Shown here piece after piece: positions 24,352 through 32,147 of a stretch of 34,073 nucleotides of DNA. Source of the stretch: Pseudomonas pharyngis (GTDB lineage: Bacteria; Pseudomonadota; Gammaproteobacteria; Pseudomonadales; Pseudomonadaceae); contig NZ_BQID01000028.1 of the NCBI RefSeq assembly GCF_021602345.1, positions 1-34,073 of the forward strand. Direction: 5' to 3'. Under the pieces are notes generated by a model, which saw nothing but the letters and a program-made list of their open reading frames with translations, was not told the origin of the DNA and searched no databases. Each line of letters begins with the position of its first letter. The first letter of the stretch is position 1. The position numbers were made by a program, and so were the translations under genes.

Positions 24352-25344
24352 ATGACGCAGTTCTACGATGCACGGGGCAATATCTACGGGGTGATTTCAC
24401 CGCAGGCGCTGCGGGACTCGGGTATCGATCTGCCCGCCAGTGCCACGCAGTGTGCCTTGTCTCGACTGGCGTGGAGCCGCGCCGCGATCGCCCTGTGCTG
24501 CGATTGGCCCGACGGTCAGCGACCTCTCGGCAGCAAGTCCCATCGCAGCGATGGCTTGCTGATCGGCCCGTTTCAATCCTCGCCACCCTTCGATCTGCTG
24601 ATCGTCAACACCGATGGCACGCTGGCTGAACGCAGCGGCAATGGCCTGACGATTTTCTCCCAGGCGCTGCTCGAACAGGGGGTGATGCCGGAGGAGGGCG
24701 CGACGCTGCGGGTGCATCACGACAAACAGGACGCACTATCGCCCGTGCCGACCTCGGTGAAACCGGCGCAAGTGGCGGGCGTGCAGGGCTTCTGGCTGGA
24801 CCTCGGCCAGCCCGGTTTCGGCCCGGCGGCGGTCGGTGCGCTCGGGGTTGAGTCGCACCCTTTCAATGGCGTGGAAGTCAGCGGTGTTCGACCGCTGGCG
24901 CAACTCGATCCTGCCTGGGCGCACAGCCAGTTCGTGCGCATCGGCAATCCGCATTGCGTGACCCTGGTGCAGGATGAAGCCGCATTGCCGAGCAACGCTC
25001 AGATGCTTGAATCGCCGCTGGCAGACTGTCTGACCGCCATCGCCTACGCCATGCCCACCGGCGCCGGCCAGCCGTGCCCGGCCGGGATCAACCTGCAATG
25101 GGCGATGCGCGCTGGCGATCAACGCATTGTGGCGCGGGTGTTCGAACGGGGCGAGGGGCCGACGGCGTCCTCTGGCACCAGCGCCAGTGCGGTGGCGTCT
25201 GCGGCATGGCGGGTAGGCTGGGTGTCGGCGGGAGAGGTGCAGGTGGTAATGCCAGGCGGGACGGCCCCGATTTTACTGGAAGAGCGCGATGGCGAGCTGC
25301 TCGGCGTGCGTCTGTTTGGCACCGCACATCGGACAAAAAGGTGA
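24352..25344 (+). CDS. Diaminopimelate-epimerase-fold protein with both catalytic Cys replaced by Ser
   Basis: A 330-residue protein of the DapF fold. Three DapF landmarks are clear: NTDGTLAERSGNG (DapF NADGSE..CGNG), RIGNPHCVTLV (GNPHCV) and ERGEGPTASSGTSA (ERGAGETLACGTGA). The two cysteines that form the acid/base pair in DapF align with Ser95 (codon AGC) and Ser274 (codon TCT). It is therefore unlikely to be the housekeeping DapF and may be a different isomerase, a non-racemising binder or inactive. Known DapF relatives include amino-acid racemases such as CntK of staphylopine synthesis. AGGG sits 7 bases before ATG 24352. Codon use is ordinary and the frame is intact, so it is not an obvious pseudogene. 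Confidence 0.82.
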   Translation: MTQFYDARGNIYGVISPQALRDSGIDLPASATQCALSRLAWSRAAIALCCDWPDGQRPLGSKSHRSDGLLIGPFQSSPPFDLLIVNTDGTLAERSGNGLTIFSQALLEQGVMPEEGATLRVHHDKQDALSPVPTSVKPAQVAGVQGFWLDLGQPGFGPAAVGALGVESHPFNGVEVSGVRPLAQLDPAWAHSQFVRIGNPHCVTLVQDEAALPSNAQMLESPLADCLTAIAYAMPTGAGQPCPAGINLQWAMRAGDQRIVARVFERGEGPTASSGTSASAVASAAWRVGWVSAGEVQVVMPGGTAPILLEERDGELLGVRLFGTAHRTKR

Positions 25345-25420
25345 AGTCCCTTTCATGATCGTCCCCCCGGGAACGATGGATCCCTTGGGGCTTACTGTGA
25401 GCCGACACGCAGCGCTTGTC

Positions 25421-25463
25421 GCCTGTCAGATCTGACAGGTTGGCTCTATCGTTTGGCGATAAA
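25421..25463 (+). promoter_or_regulatory. lux box (LuxR-type operator) with candidate -10
   Basis: CCTGTCAGATCTGACAGG (25422-25439) is a perfect 18-bp palindrome. The 20-mer 25421-25440 agrees at 15 of 20 positions with the Vibrio fischeri lux box as I recall it, and contains the CT..AG pattern of las/rhl boxes. GATAAA at 25458-25463 could be a -10 for rightward transcription. No gene starts nearby: it lies between the 3' ends of two convergent genes. Only a 7-codon ORF (25483-25506) follows. Confidence 0.6.
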
Positions 25464-25492
25464 GCCGCCCCGATCCATAACCATGAAACCGT

Positions 25493-26149
25493 TCATTGGC
25501 CCTTGAACAGTTTCACGGCGATAACAATGTCATCGTCCACCGTCACATACAGCAGGGCTTTGGGCTGCGTTTCGGGGCTTTGAAAACACTCGACGATCAC
25601 AGCCTGTGCTGTGCAGGCTTGCAGCGCCAAACGGTCTGCGTGCCGCAATTGGCGTTTCACGGCGGCACTCAACGGAATTGGTGAATGGCCCTCGCGAACG
25701 TCAGAGCAAAATCTCGAAGTGACTTCTCTCGGGGTAGGGGGCGGTGGTGATTCAAGGCCCGCGTCTGCAAACAGATGATTGAGCTGTTCCGCAGCGCTGA
25801 CCGCTCGGGGGAAACCGGCGAAGGCCGAAGCCTGCAGCAGTATTTCACTCAATTCACCCGGAGCGAGGCCCGATGCCAGGCCGGTTTTGAGGTGCACGCT
25901 CAGCGGTGGTCCGACCATGCCCGAGGCGACAATGGCGGCAAACGACACCGCTTCGCGTAATCGCGGATCAAGACCGGGACGTGAGTGTAAATGTCCGTAA
26001 ACCACGCCGACGGCCAGTTGGCCCAATGCGGGAACGGTATGAAACAAGGCGTCGAGCCTGGCCCCTCCATCGGGTACGAGTTCGACAAACGTATGGCGGC
26101 CTTCCTGGTAAAGCGTGGCCATGGGATCGGAAGTGGTCTTTTGATTCAT
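25493..26149 (-). CDS. Carboxymuconolactone decarboxylase-like protein with C-terminal extension
   Basis: A 218-residue protein. Residues about 45-125 (LREAVSFAAIVAS through GLAPGELSEILLQASAFAGFP) match the carboxymuconolactone decarboxylase/AhpD helical fold, but the Cys-x-x-Cys of AhpD is absent, so peroxidase chemistry is unlikely. A Pro-rich linker (about 134-140) leads to an extension of about 75 residues ending in LYVTVDDDIVIAVKLFKGQ that I do not recognise. GAGGA lies 6 bases before ATG 26149. It sits downstream of codA on the same strand, separated by a hairpin; a link to pyrimidine breakdown is speculative. Confidence 0.8.
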   Translation of the reverse strand: MNQKTTSDPMATLYQEGRHTFVELVPDGGARLDALFHTVPALGQLAVGVVYGHLHSRPGLDPRLREAVSFAAIVASGMVGPPLSVHLKTGLASGLAPGELSEILLQASAFAGFPRAVSAAEQLNHLFADAGLESPPPPTPREVTSRFCSDVREGHSPIPLSAAVKRQLRHADRLALQACTAQAVIVECFQSPETQPKALLYVTVDDDIVIAVKLFKGQ

Positions 26150-26228
26150 GTCGCGTCCTCACGGATCAATGAGGATGGCAGCGGAGCAACTACGCGCGAA
26201 CTACGGCATGACAGGGCGTCCATCGGAA

Positions 26229-26257
26229 GAAGTCGGCGCCGTTGCGACGCCGACTTC
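26229..26257 (-). terminator. Candidate terminator after codA
   Basis: A 10-bp stem GAAGTCGGCG / CGCCGACTTC with a 9-base loop, starting 6 bases beyond the codA stop. The T-run on the minus strand is short (TTCC), so the hairpin may attenuate rather than stop transcription. Confidence 0.5.
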
Positions 26258-26263
26258 TACACC

Positions 26264-27499
26264 TTAGACGAACTCCACCACCGGCATCTGCCGCTTCATC
26301 AGCACTTTGCCGTCGCGGATCGAATACAGCGGCAGGCCCTGGCTGCGGATCACTTCGTAATCGCTGTCCGCCGACAGGATCAGCAGGTTCGCCGGGCGGC
26401 CCTGTTCCAGGCCGTAGCGCTCACCGAGGTGCATGGCCTTGGCGCTGTTGTCGGTGACCAGATCCAGCGCGCTCTGCAGGTTGCGATAACCGAGCATGTG
26501 GCAGATGTGCAGGCCGGCTTCGAGGACCCGCAGGATGTTGCCGTTGCCCAGCGGATACCACGGATCGACGATCGAATCCTGGCCGAAGCAGACGTTCATC
26601 CCGGCTTCGAGCAGTTCGTTGACGCGGGTCACGCCGCGGCGTTTCGGGAAGTTGTCGAAGCGACCTTGCAGGTGAATGCTTTCGGTCGGGCAGGAGACAA
26701 AACTGATCCCTGAATGGCCGAGCAGGCGGAACAGTTTGGCGCAGTAGGCGTTGTCGTAGGAGCCCATCGCGGTGGTGTGGCTGGCGGTCACGAGGGCGCC
26801 CATGTCGCGGCTGCGGGCCTCTTCGGCCAGCACTTCGAGGAAGCGCGAATGCGGGTCGTCGGTTTCGTCGCAGTGCACGTCCACCAGGCAGCCGGTGCGC
26901 TCGGCCAGGTCCATCAGGAACTTCACCGAACTGACACCCTGATCGCGGGTGTATTCGAAATGCGGAATCCCGCCGACCACGTCCGCGCCCATGCGGATTG
27001 CTTCTTCCATCAGCTCGCGACCATTACGAAACGACTCAATGCCTTCCTGGGGGAACGCGACGATTTGCAGGTCGATCAGGTGACGGCTTTCCTCGCGCAC
27101 TTCGAGCATCGCCTTGAGCGCGGTGAGTTGCGGGTCGGTGACGTCGACGTGGGTACGCACGTGCTGGATGCCGTGGGCGGCGAGGGTTTGTATGGTTTTC
27201 TTGGCCCGGGTCTTGGTGTCTTCCTGGGTGATGGTGAGTTTGCGCTCGCCCCAGCACTCGATGCCTTCGAACAGCGTACCGCTCATGTTCCAGCGCGGCT
27301 CGCCGGCGGTCAGGGTGGCGTCGAGGTGAATGTGCGGCTCGACGAAGGGCGGCACCACCAGATTGCCGCCGGCATCAAGGTCTTCGGGACCCAGGGTCGG
27401 CGCTTCGGTCTGGCGCGCGATGCTGCGGATCAGGCCATCTTCCAGGTGCAATTCGTGCAGACCTTCCTGGTTGCGCAGTCGGGCGTTGATGATGTGCAT
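26264..27499 (-). CDS. codA: Cytosine deaminase-family amidohydrolase CodA
   Basis: A 411-residue amidohydrolase that converts cytosine (or a close relative) to uracil plus ammonia. It shares the E. coli CodA landmarks: HIH near residue 57 (FVEPHIHLDA), VDVHCDETDD with the catalytic Glu, ASHTTAM, IHLQGRFD and DPWYPLG. The loop that reads HDD in E. coli CodA (positions 312-314) is Gln307-Asp308-Ser309 here: the metal-ligand Asp is kept, but the substrate-shaping Asp is Ser. It starts 13 bases after the codB stop, so codBA is one operon. The family call is firm; the exact substrate is open. Confidence 0.9.
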   Translation of the reverse strand: MHIINARLRNQEGLHELHLEDGLIRSIARQTEAPTLGPEDLDAGGNLVVPPFVEPHIHLDATLTAGEPRWNMSGTLFEGIECWGERKLTITQEDTKTRAKKTIQTLAAHGIQHVRTHVDVTDPQLTALKAMLEVREESRHLIDLQIVAFPQEGIESFRNGRELMEEAIRMGADVVGGIPHFEYTRDQGVSSVKFLMDLAERTGCLVDVHCDETDDPHSRFLEVLAEEARSRDMGALVTASHTTAMGSYDNAYCAKLFRLLGHSGISFVSCPTESIHLQGRFDNFPKRRGVTRVNELLEAGMNVCFGQDSIVDPWYPLGNGNILRVLEAGLHICHMLGYRNLQSALDLVTDNSAKAMHLGERYGLEQGRPANLLILSADSDYEVIRSQGLPLYSIRDGKVLMKRQMPVVEFV

Positions 27500-27512
27500 C
27501 GGGCGAATCCTT

Positions 27513-28784
27513 TTATAGATCTTGTAGAGGGGCGGCCGCGTTGCGGGCGCCGAGCAGGCCGGTCACTGCGATATACGTTAACGCGGCAACGGCGATGCCG
27601 ACCAGCGGCGCGACCCACGGCGAGCCGAACGCGGCGACGGTTCCGGCCGCGTAAGCCGCCAGCCCCGGCCAGTTGAACGCCGGTAACCGTGCGTCGGCCA
27701 GACGCGGATAACGCCCGCGCCAGCGGAAGAAAAAGTCCGCCATGATCACCCCGCCAATCGGCGGAATCACCGTGCCGAGCAGGATCAGATAAGGCACCAG
27801 CATGTCGTACATGCCCAGCAGCGCGAGCGCCGTGCCGATCACGGCACCGGCCAGGGTCACGGTCTTGCGGCGCCCGGTGCGCAGCAGGTTGCAGCCGGCG
27901 ACGGCGAAGTTGTAGATGGTGTTGTCCTGGGTACTCCAGATGTTCAGCAACAGCATCGCCATCGCCGCCATGGCGAAGCCCTGCAACAGCAACACTTCGA
28001 CCACGTCGGGTTGTTGGTAGACGATTGCGCCATAGGCGCCGATCAGCACCATCAGGCCGTTGCCGATGAAAAAGCCGATCAGGCTGGCCAGCACCGCGAC
28101 CCGTGCCGAACGGGAAAAACGCGTCCAGTTGGTGGCCTGGGTCGCACCGCTGACGAAGGTGCCGAACACCAGCGTGATGGCGGTCGACCAGTCCAGCGAA
28201 CCGCTGGGCACGACGCTGAGCAAACCGTCGAGGCCGCCGACTTTCACGGTCGCGACCCACATCGACAGCATCAGCAGCAACATCATCGCCGGCACCGCGA
28301 TGTACGACAGAATCTCCAGCCCGCGATAACCGACATACGCCGTGGCGCAGAACGCCAGGCCGAACAGCACCATCAGCCCCAGTACCGTGGCTTCATTCAG
28401 ATCGAAATACTTGCCAAGTACCACCGCCGCCGTCGCGGTGCCCCAGGCGTACCAGCCGATCTGGGTAAACCCGAGGATCAGATCGCTGAGTTTGCTGCCG
28501 ACTTCGCCAAAACAGAAGCGCCCCATCAGCACCGAATTCAGCCCGCTCTTGAAGGCGATGTAGCCGAGGCCTGCGGCATACACACCGAGAAGCAGATTGC
28601 CGATGACGATGACGGCGAGCATTTCGCCGAAGTTGAATGCCACGCCGAGCTTGCCGCCGGCAAACATGGTCGCCGTGAAGAAGGTGAACCCCAGCAGCAC
28701 CATCGCCGTGGAGGCCAGGCCTTTGCGCGCGTGCATCGGCACTTCGCTGAGGGGGTAATCGTTGCCGGGATCGTTTTGCGTCAT
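27513..28784 (-). CDS. codB: Cytosine permease CodB (NCS1 family)
   Basis: A 423-residue inner-membrane transporter with about 12 hydrophobic segments. NCS1 features include DYPLSEVPMHARKG at the N-terminus, FTQIGWYAWG, and WSTQDNTIYNFAVA. It brings in cytosine for the deaminase encoded immediately downstream. I chose ATG 28784 (MTQNDPGND) because AGGA lies about 9 bases upstream and the preceding open stretch (to 28841) is not protein-like. TTTATA at 28859-28864 (TATAAA on the minus strand) is a possible promoter -10, but I found no convincing -35. Confidence 0.92.
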   Translation of the reverse strand: MTQNDPGNDYPLSEVPMHARKGLASTAMVLLGFTFFTATMFAGGKLGVAFNFGEMLAVIVIGNLLLGVYAAGLGYIAFKSGLNSVLMGRFCFGEVGSKLSDLILGFTQIGWYAWGTATAAVVLGKYFDLNEATVLGLMVLFGLAFCATAYVGYRGLEILSYIAVPAMMLLLMLSMWVATVKVGGLDGLLSVVPSGSLDWSTAITLVFGTFVSGATQATNWTRFSRSARVAVLASLIGFFIGNGLMVLIGAYGAIVYQQPDVVEVLLLQGFAMAAMAMLLLNIWSTQDNTIYNFAVAGCNLLRTGRRKTVTLAGAVIGTALALLGMYDMLVPYLILLGTVIPPIGGVIMADFFFRWRGRYPRLADARLPAFNWPGLAAYAAGTVAAFGSPWVAPLVGIAVAALTYIAVTGLLGARNAAAPLQDL

Positions 28785-28919
28785 GGGGGCGTTCCTTGCT
28801 GGAAAGGGGAGGACGCGAAGAGGTTGCAGCGGTCGTGCCAAACGCGATGTTGCGGGTATTTATAGACGAGGCACGGATGATCGGCGCGAAAGCAGTGCAT
28901 CGGGCGCCGCACCGAACCA

Positions 28920-28941
28920 TGTGGGAGCAGTTGTTCCCACA
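28920..28941. repeat. Short REP-type hairpin
   Basis: TGTGGGA / TCCCACA arms with an 8-base loop, 17 bases past the end of the alpha/beta hydrolase gene and upstream of codB. It is the half-unit form of the Pseudomonas GTGGGAGC repeat and may end the hydrolase transcript. Confidence 0.5.
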
Positions 28942-28957
28942 GGGTCACGGGATTGGA

Positions 28958-29770
28958 TCAGAGAAACCGCAGCAGCGCGGCGACGATGGCTTCAGGCGCA
29001 TCTTCCTGCACCAGATGCCCGGCATTCGGGATCGGATGAAATTGCGATCCTGGAATCATCTTGTGCAACTCGCGTCCGCGCTCAATGGGAATCCACTGAT
29101 CCTCTTCCCCCCAGAGAATCTGCACCGGGCAGCGGATCGTCGGGTACAGCGGCTGTGCCTCCAGCGTGTAGCGCTGATCCATCTGCGCGATCTGCCGGTA
29201 GAACGCCGCTTGCCCCGGATCGCCCAGCCACGGCTGCACGTAGGGCGCCAGTTCGTCATCGGGAATCTCCCGGTGAATCGCCCCGCGAATATAGGCCGGC
29301 ACGATGGCGCGCTGGATGTAATCCGGCAGGCCGCTGAACGCCGCTTCATGCTGGCGCACGTGCTGCACGAACGGCGAGCCCCAGGGCGTCAGCGCCACCG
29401 GGTCGATCAGGGTCAGGCTGCGGTAATCCTTGCCGTTGAGCAGATGCGCGCGCAGGGCGGTGGCGCCGCCGAAGTCGTGGGCGACCACGTCCGGGCGTTG
29501 CAGATTCCAGTGATCGAGCAACTGCGCGAGCAATTCGTTCTGCACGCCGAGGGAGACATCGGCGTCCGGTTGCTCGGATTGGCCGTAGCCCAGCAGGTCG
29601 AAGTAATGCACCCGATGGGTGGCGAAAAAGTGCGGCGCGATGCGGTGCCACACGTAAGACGAGAAGGGCGTGCCGTGCACGAATACCAGCGGCGGGCCGT
29701 CGCCGTGCACCCCGTGGCGAATCTGTTGCCCGTTGAAATCAAAGACCTGATCCAGCAGCCAGTCCGTCAT
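28958..29770 (-). CDS. Alpha/beta hydrolase with Asp nucleophile (haloalkane dehalogenase/epoxide hydrolase-like)
   Basis: A 270-residue alpha/beta hydrolase. HGTP (32-35) is the oxyanion motif; the nucleophile elbow AHDFGG carries Asp99 rather than Ser, as in haloalkane and fluoroacetate dehalogenases and epoxide hydrolases; Asp224 in GEEDQW and His252 in GHLVQED complete the triad. The residue after the nucleophile is Phe, where haloalkane dehalogenases have a halide-binding Trp, so dehalogenation is not assured. ATG 29770 is preceded by an AGG-rich site; the longer frame to 29911 crosses the queD terminator and is rejected. It is probably monocistronic. Confidence 0.82.
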   Translation of the reverse strand: MTDWLLDQVFDFNGQQIRHGVHGDGPPLVFVHGTPFSSYVWHRIAPHFFATHRVHYFDLLGYGQSEQPDADVSLGVQNELLAQLLDHWNLQRPDVVAHDFGGATALRAHLLNGKDYRSLTLIDPVALTPWGSPFVQHVRQHEAAFSGLPDYIQRAIVPAYIRGAIHREIPDDELAPYVQPWLGDPGQAAFYRQIAQMDQRYTLEAQPLYPTIRCPVQILWGEEDQWIPIERGRELHKMIPGSQFHPIPNAGHLVQEDAPEAIVAALLRFL

Positions 29771-29813
29771 GGGCCTGCCCTCTTGGCGGGTTCGAGCCAA
29801 AAAGCATAGGCGT

Positions 29814-29843
29814 AAAAAAACCACCGGTCTCGGTGGTTTTTTT
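29814..29843. terminator. Strong terminator after queD
   Basis: CCACCG-gtct-CGGTGG with seven A before and seven T after. Perfect stem and T-runs on both strands make it usable in both directions; it lies 12 bases past the queD stop. Confidence 0.88.
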
Positions 29844-29855
29844 GTGTCGCGGGAA

Positions 29856-30212
29856 TTACTCGCCGCGATAGATGCAACCGCTGGTGCAGGTCTCGTGGAT
29901 GCGGATCGCACTGAGTTCCGGCAGCAGGGGCTTCAATTCATTCCAGATGAATTTGGCCAGCACTTCGCTGGTCGGGTTCTCAAGGCCCGGAATGTCGTTC
30001 AGGTAATTGTGGTCCAGACGCTCGTACAGCGGCTTGAAAATCGCCTTGATCTCGGAAAAGTCACGGATCCAGCCGGTGTGCGGGTCGAGGTCGCCGCTCA
30101 GGTGAATCGCCACTTTGAACGAGTGGCCGTGCAGGCGTCCGCACTTGTGGCCGTCCGGTACGTGGGGCAGGCGGTGGGCGGATTCGAACGTAAATTCCTT
30201 GAAGATTTCCAC
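29856..30212 (-). CDS. queD: 6-carboxy-5,6,7,8-tetrahydropterin synthase QueD
   Basis: A 118-residue enzyme that makes 6-carboxytetrahydropterin in the queuosine (preQ0) pathway. The zinc ligands are His13 (FESAHRLP) and His28 and His30 (RLHGHS); catalytic Cys24 is in HKCGR. Length and the ending ([12 protein letters not shown]) are typical. The start is GTG at 30212, giving MEIFKEF, with no strong ribosome-binding site. No other queuosine gene is adjacent, and I saw no preQ1 riboswitch in the 86 bp upstream. Confidence 0.95.
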   Translation of the reverse strand: MEIFKEFTFESAHRLPHVPDGHKCGRLHGHSFKVAIHLSGDLDPHTGWIRDFSEIKAIFKPLYERLDHNYLNDIPGLENPTSEVLAKFIWNELKPLLPELSAIRIHETCTSGCIYRGE

Positions 30213-30298
30213 AGTGATTTCAGCTCTGTTCAGATGGCGTTCGCCGCAGCGAATTCGGGCAGGCGGCGAGTTTATCAGCTTGTTCCCGGCTGTGCTGA

Positions 30299-31378
30299 CT
30301 AAAGGGTCAGCAAGCGTTCGGCGAGGCGACCATTGGCAGTCAGTTCGAGGAATTCGTCGCCCAGCCGTCGGCTCTCGTCCATCGCCGCGCGCCAGTATTT
30401 CTGTCGGCTCGGCGCATCGCCCATGAAACGCTTGAAGTCGTTACGGTCGGGGAGTTTGCCGTAGGGCAGACGCGCCAGGTATTCCTTCGACGGCGCGAGC
30501 AACAGCACGTCCTGCAAGCGTTCCACCGAAGCTTTGCGCCACGGCAGAGTCTTGTCGAACCAGCCCGGGATCACTCGGTCGGTGAAGTGCGGATACAACA
30601 CGATGCCGTCGCCGCTGTAGGGCAGGTCGAGGTGGTAGTCGAGCAGACCGCCGTCGCGGAACGTGCCGGCACCGGCGCCTGGCAGGTCACGCACGCCCTC
30701 CATGACCATCGGGATCGAACCCGAGGCCAGCAGCGCCTGGCGCAGGTTGCCGGCGTCGAGGGCGACGAAACGCGACGGGAAGTCATTCAGTGCATGCACC
30801 GGCGGCGCCAGGCGCGGGTCGTGGATGATCAGCCGTTCGAAGTGCCGCGACAGCCGCGCGCGGCCGCGCAGGTTGTCGGCGATCACCGAACCCAGTGCCA
30901 GCCCGAGCCGGCCGCGATGATCGTCCGCCAGCCCGCCGTGGCTTTTGACCACCATGATGTTCAAGCGGTAATGGGCGTTGGTCAGAAGGCTGGCATCGCG
31001 GCCGTCGAGCAGGTCATCGAGCATGCGCTGCGAACTGCGGCTGACCTCGGCAATGGTCACGCCTTTGTTGAAGTTCTGCTCGGTGTACAGATGACCAAGG
31101 CGGCGGATGCCTTCGGCGGCGTCCGGCAGGCAGGCACTGGCGAAGCGCCAGGAACCCACCGACGCACCGATCAGCGAACGCTCGCGCGGCGCCGCCGGCA
31201 GCCACTCGCCGAACAACGCCAGATCCAGCCCCTGAATCCCCAATGCCTTGGGCCCACCGGCAGCGCCGGGCAGGGTGCCGACGTCGGCGGCGTTCAGGCC
31301 TTGGGCACGAATGCGCGCCATGGCCCTGGGGCCGGCCTTGAGGGTGAGGGCAGGGAACTTGATGTGAATGGCGGTCAT
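30299..31378 (-). CDS. Patatin-like phospholipase-family protein
   Basis: A 359-residue protein with the patatin catalytic dyad: the nucleophile elbow GASVG (Ser73) and Asp242 in RDGGLLDYH, plus a Gly-rich oxyanion segment [11 protein letters not shown] (38-47). Patatins hydrolyse lipid acyl esters. There is no signal peptide, so it is probably cytoplasmic or delivered by another system; I see no secretion partner nearby. I chose ATG 31378 (MTAIHIKFP); the frame is open to 31507, but that stretch crosses the divergent promoter region. The ribosome-binding site is weak. Confidence 0.82.
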   Translation of the reverse strand: MTAIHIKFPALTLKAGPRAMARIRAQGLNAADVGTLPGAAGGPKALGIQGLDLALFGEWLPAAPRERSLIGASVGSWRFASACLPDAAEGIRRLGHLYTEQNFNKGVTIAEVSRSSQRMLDDLLDGRDASLLTNAHYRLNIMVVKSHGGLADDHRGRLGLALGSVIADNLRGRARLSRHFERLIIHDPRLAPPVHALNDFPSRFVALDAGNLRQALLASGSIPMVMEGVRDLPGAGAGTFRDGGLLDYHLDLPYSGDGIVLYPHFTDRVIPGWFDKTLPWRKASVERLQDVLLLAPSKEYLARLPYGKLPDRNDFKRFMGDAPSRQKYWRAAMDESRRLGDEFLELTANGRLAERLLTL

Positions 31379-31467
31379 ACCGGTCTCGATCGTTAGCAAG
31401 CGAAAGATTATAAGCACATGTTGCCGTGGCTGCAGGAGCAGGCCCAATGATGGCAATTCAGTTTCAG

Positions 31468-31510
31468 TTAAGTTCGCACCGTTAAGGTGCGGCCCGTAGC
31501 GACACATAAA
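31468..31510 (+). promoter_or_regulatory. Candidate promoter/regulator site of the PepSY-two-component operon
   Basis: TTAAG occurs twice in direct orientation (31468-31472, 31482-31486), and the second lies in the inverted repeat CGCACC-GTTAA-GGTGCG (31475-31491). TTAAGG (31482-31487) could be a -35 with CATAAA (31505-31510) as -10, 17 bases apart. Direct TTAAG repeats recall the BqsR site of P. aeruginosa, but the spacing (9 bases) differs from the 6 I remember. Confidence 0.4.
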
Positions 31511-31524
31511 AATACGGAGACACC

Positions 31525-31833
31525 ATGAAAACCCTGACTGCCCTGACCATCGCCTCGATCATCGGCCTCACCGCCAGCACCGTTCACGCCCGTGATCTCG
31601 GCCCGGATGAGGCCCTGCGCCTGCGCGACGCTGGTACTATCGTCTCCTTCGAGAAGCTCAACGCCACCGCGCTGGCCAAACACCCGGGTTCGACGATCAC
31701 CGACACCGAGCTGGAAGAACAGTACGGCAAGTACATCTACCAGATCGAACTGCGTGATCCGCAGGGGCTGGAATGGGATCTGGAACTGGACGCGGTGAGC
31801 GGGCAAGTGCTCAAGGATCATCAGGATACGTAA
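31525..31833 (+). CDS. Periplasmic PepSY-domain protein
   Basis: A 102-residue exported protein: signal peptide cleaved about after Ala22 (STVHA/RDLGP), then one PepSY domain (ELEEQYGKYIYQIELRD, DLELDAVSGQVLKD). GGAG lies 7 bases before the ATG. It is the first gene of a tight operon with a second PepSY protein and a two-component system. This order matches bqsP-bqsQ-bqsR-bqsS of P. aeruginosa as I recall it, where the system responds to ferrous iron (also described as calcium-regulated carRS). A role as an accessory ligand-binding or modulating protein is inference. Confidence 0.85.
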   Translation: MKTLTALTIASIIGLTASTVHARDLGPDEALRLRDAGTIVSFEKLNATALAKHPGSTITDTELEEQYGKYIYQIELRDPQGLEWDLELDAVSGQVLKDHQDT

Positions 31834-32144
31834 TGAAGGTGAATGTTCGCGCCACCCGCCGTACGGCATTGGCGCTGGTGATGTTTTGCTCGACGGCCAT
31901 GGCCCGCGACCTGGGTCCCGACGAAGCCCTCAATCTGCGCAAGCAGGGTGTGATCCTGCCGCTCGAGCAGGTATTACACCAGGCGATGGACCGTTATCCC
32001 GGCGCGAAACTGCTGGAAGTCGAGCTGGAAGAAAAACACGACGTCTACATTTATGAAGTCGAGTTGCTGACCGTCGAAGGTGTGGCCCGCGAGCTGCACT
32101 TGAAGGCCGATACCGGCGAACTCGTGAAAGACAAGGAAGATTGA
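31833..32144 (+). CDS. Second periplasmic PepSY-domain protein, paralogue of the first
   Basis: A 103-residue exported protein: signal peptide to about Ala24 (CSTAMA/RDLGP), then a PepSY domain (ELEEKHDVYIYEVELL, ELHLKADTGELVKD). The mature N-terminus RDLGPDEALNLRKQG is nearly that of the upstream protein (RDLGPDEALRLRDAG), so the two arose by tandem duplication. Its ATG overlaps the upstream TAA by one base, and the regulator follows 3 bases after its own stop, so all are translationally linked. The frame is open back to 31773, but that part lies within the first gene. Confidence 0.85.
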   Translation: MKVNVRATRRTALALVMFCSTAMARDLGPDEALNLRKQGVILPLEQVLHQAMDRYPGAKLLEVELEEKHDVYIYEVELLTVEGVARELHLKADTGELVKDKED

Positions 32145-32147
32145 CCG

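Noticed and set aside
23088-24629. A 513-residue plus-strand frame across the MFS gene, REP pair and epimerase start
   Set aside because: It runs through a REP hairpin and overlaps two well-supported genes; composition is shadow-like.
25345-25420. Terminator built from the CCCC...GGGG repeats after the epimerase-like gene
   Set aside because: The inverted segments are imperfect and no T-run follows on either strand.
30213-30298. PreQ1 riboswitch upstream of queD
   Set aside because: No aptamer-like hairpin with the A-rich tail could be seen, and such riboswitches would be unusual here.
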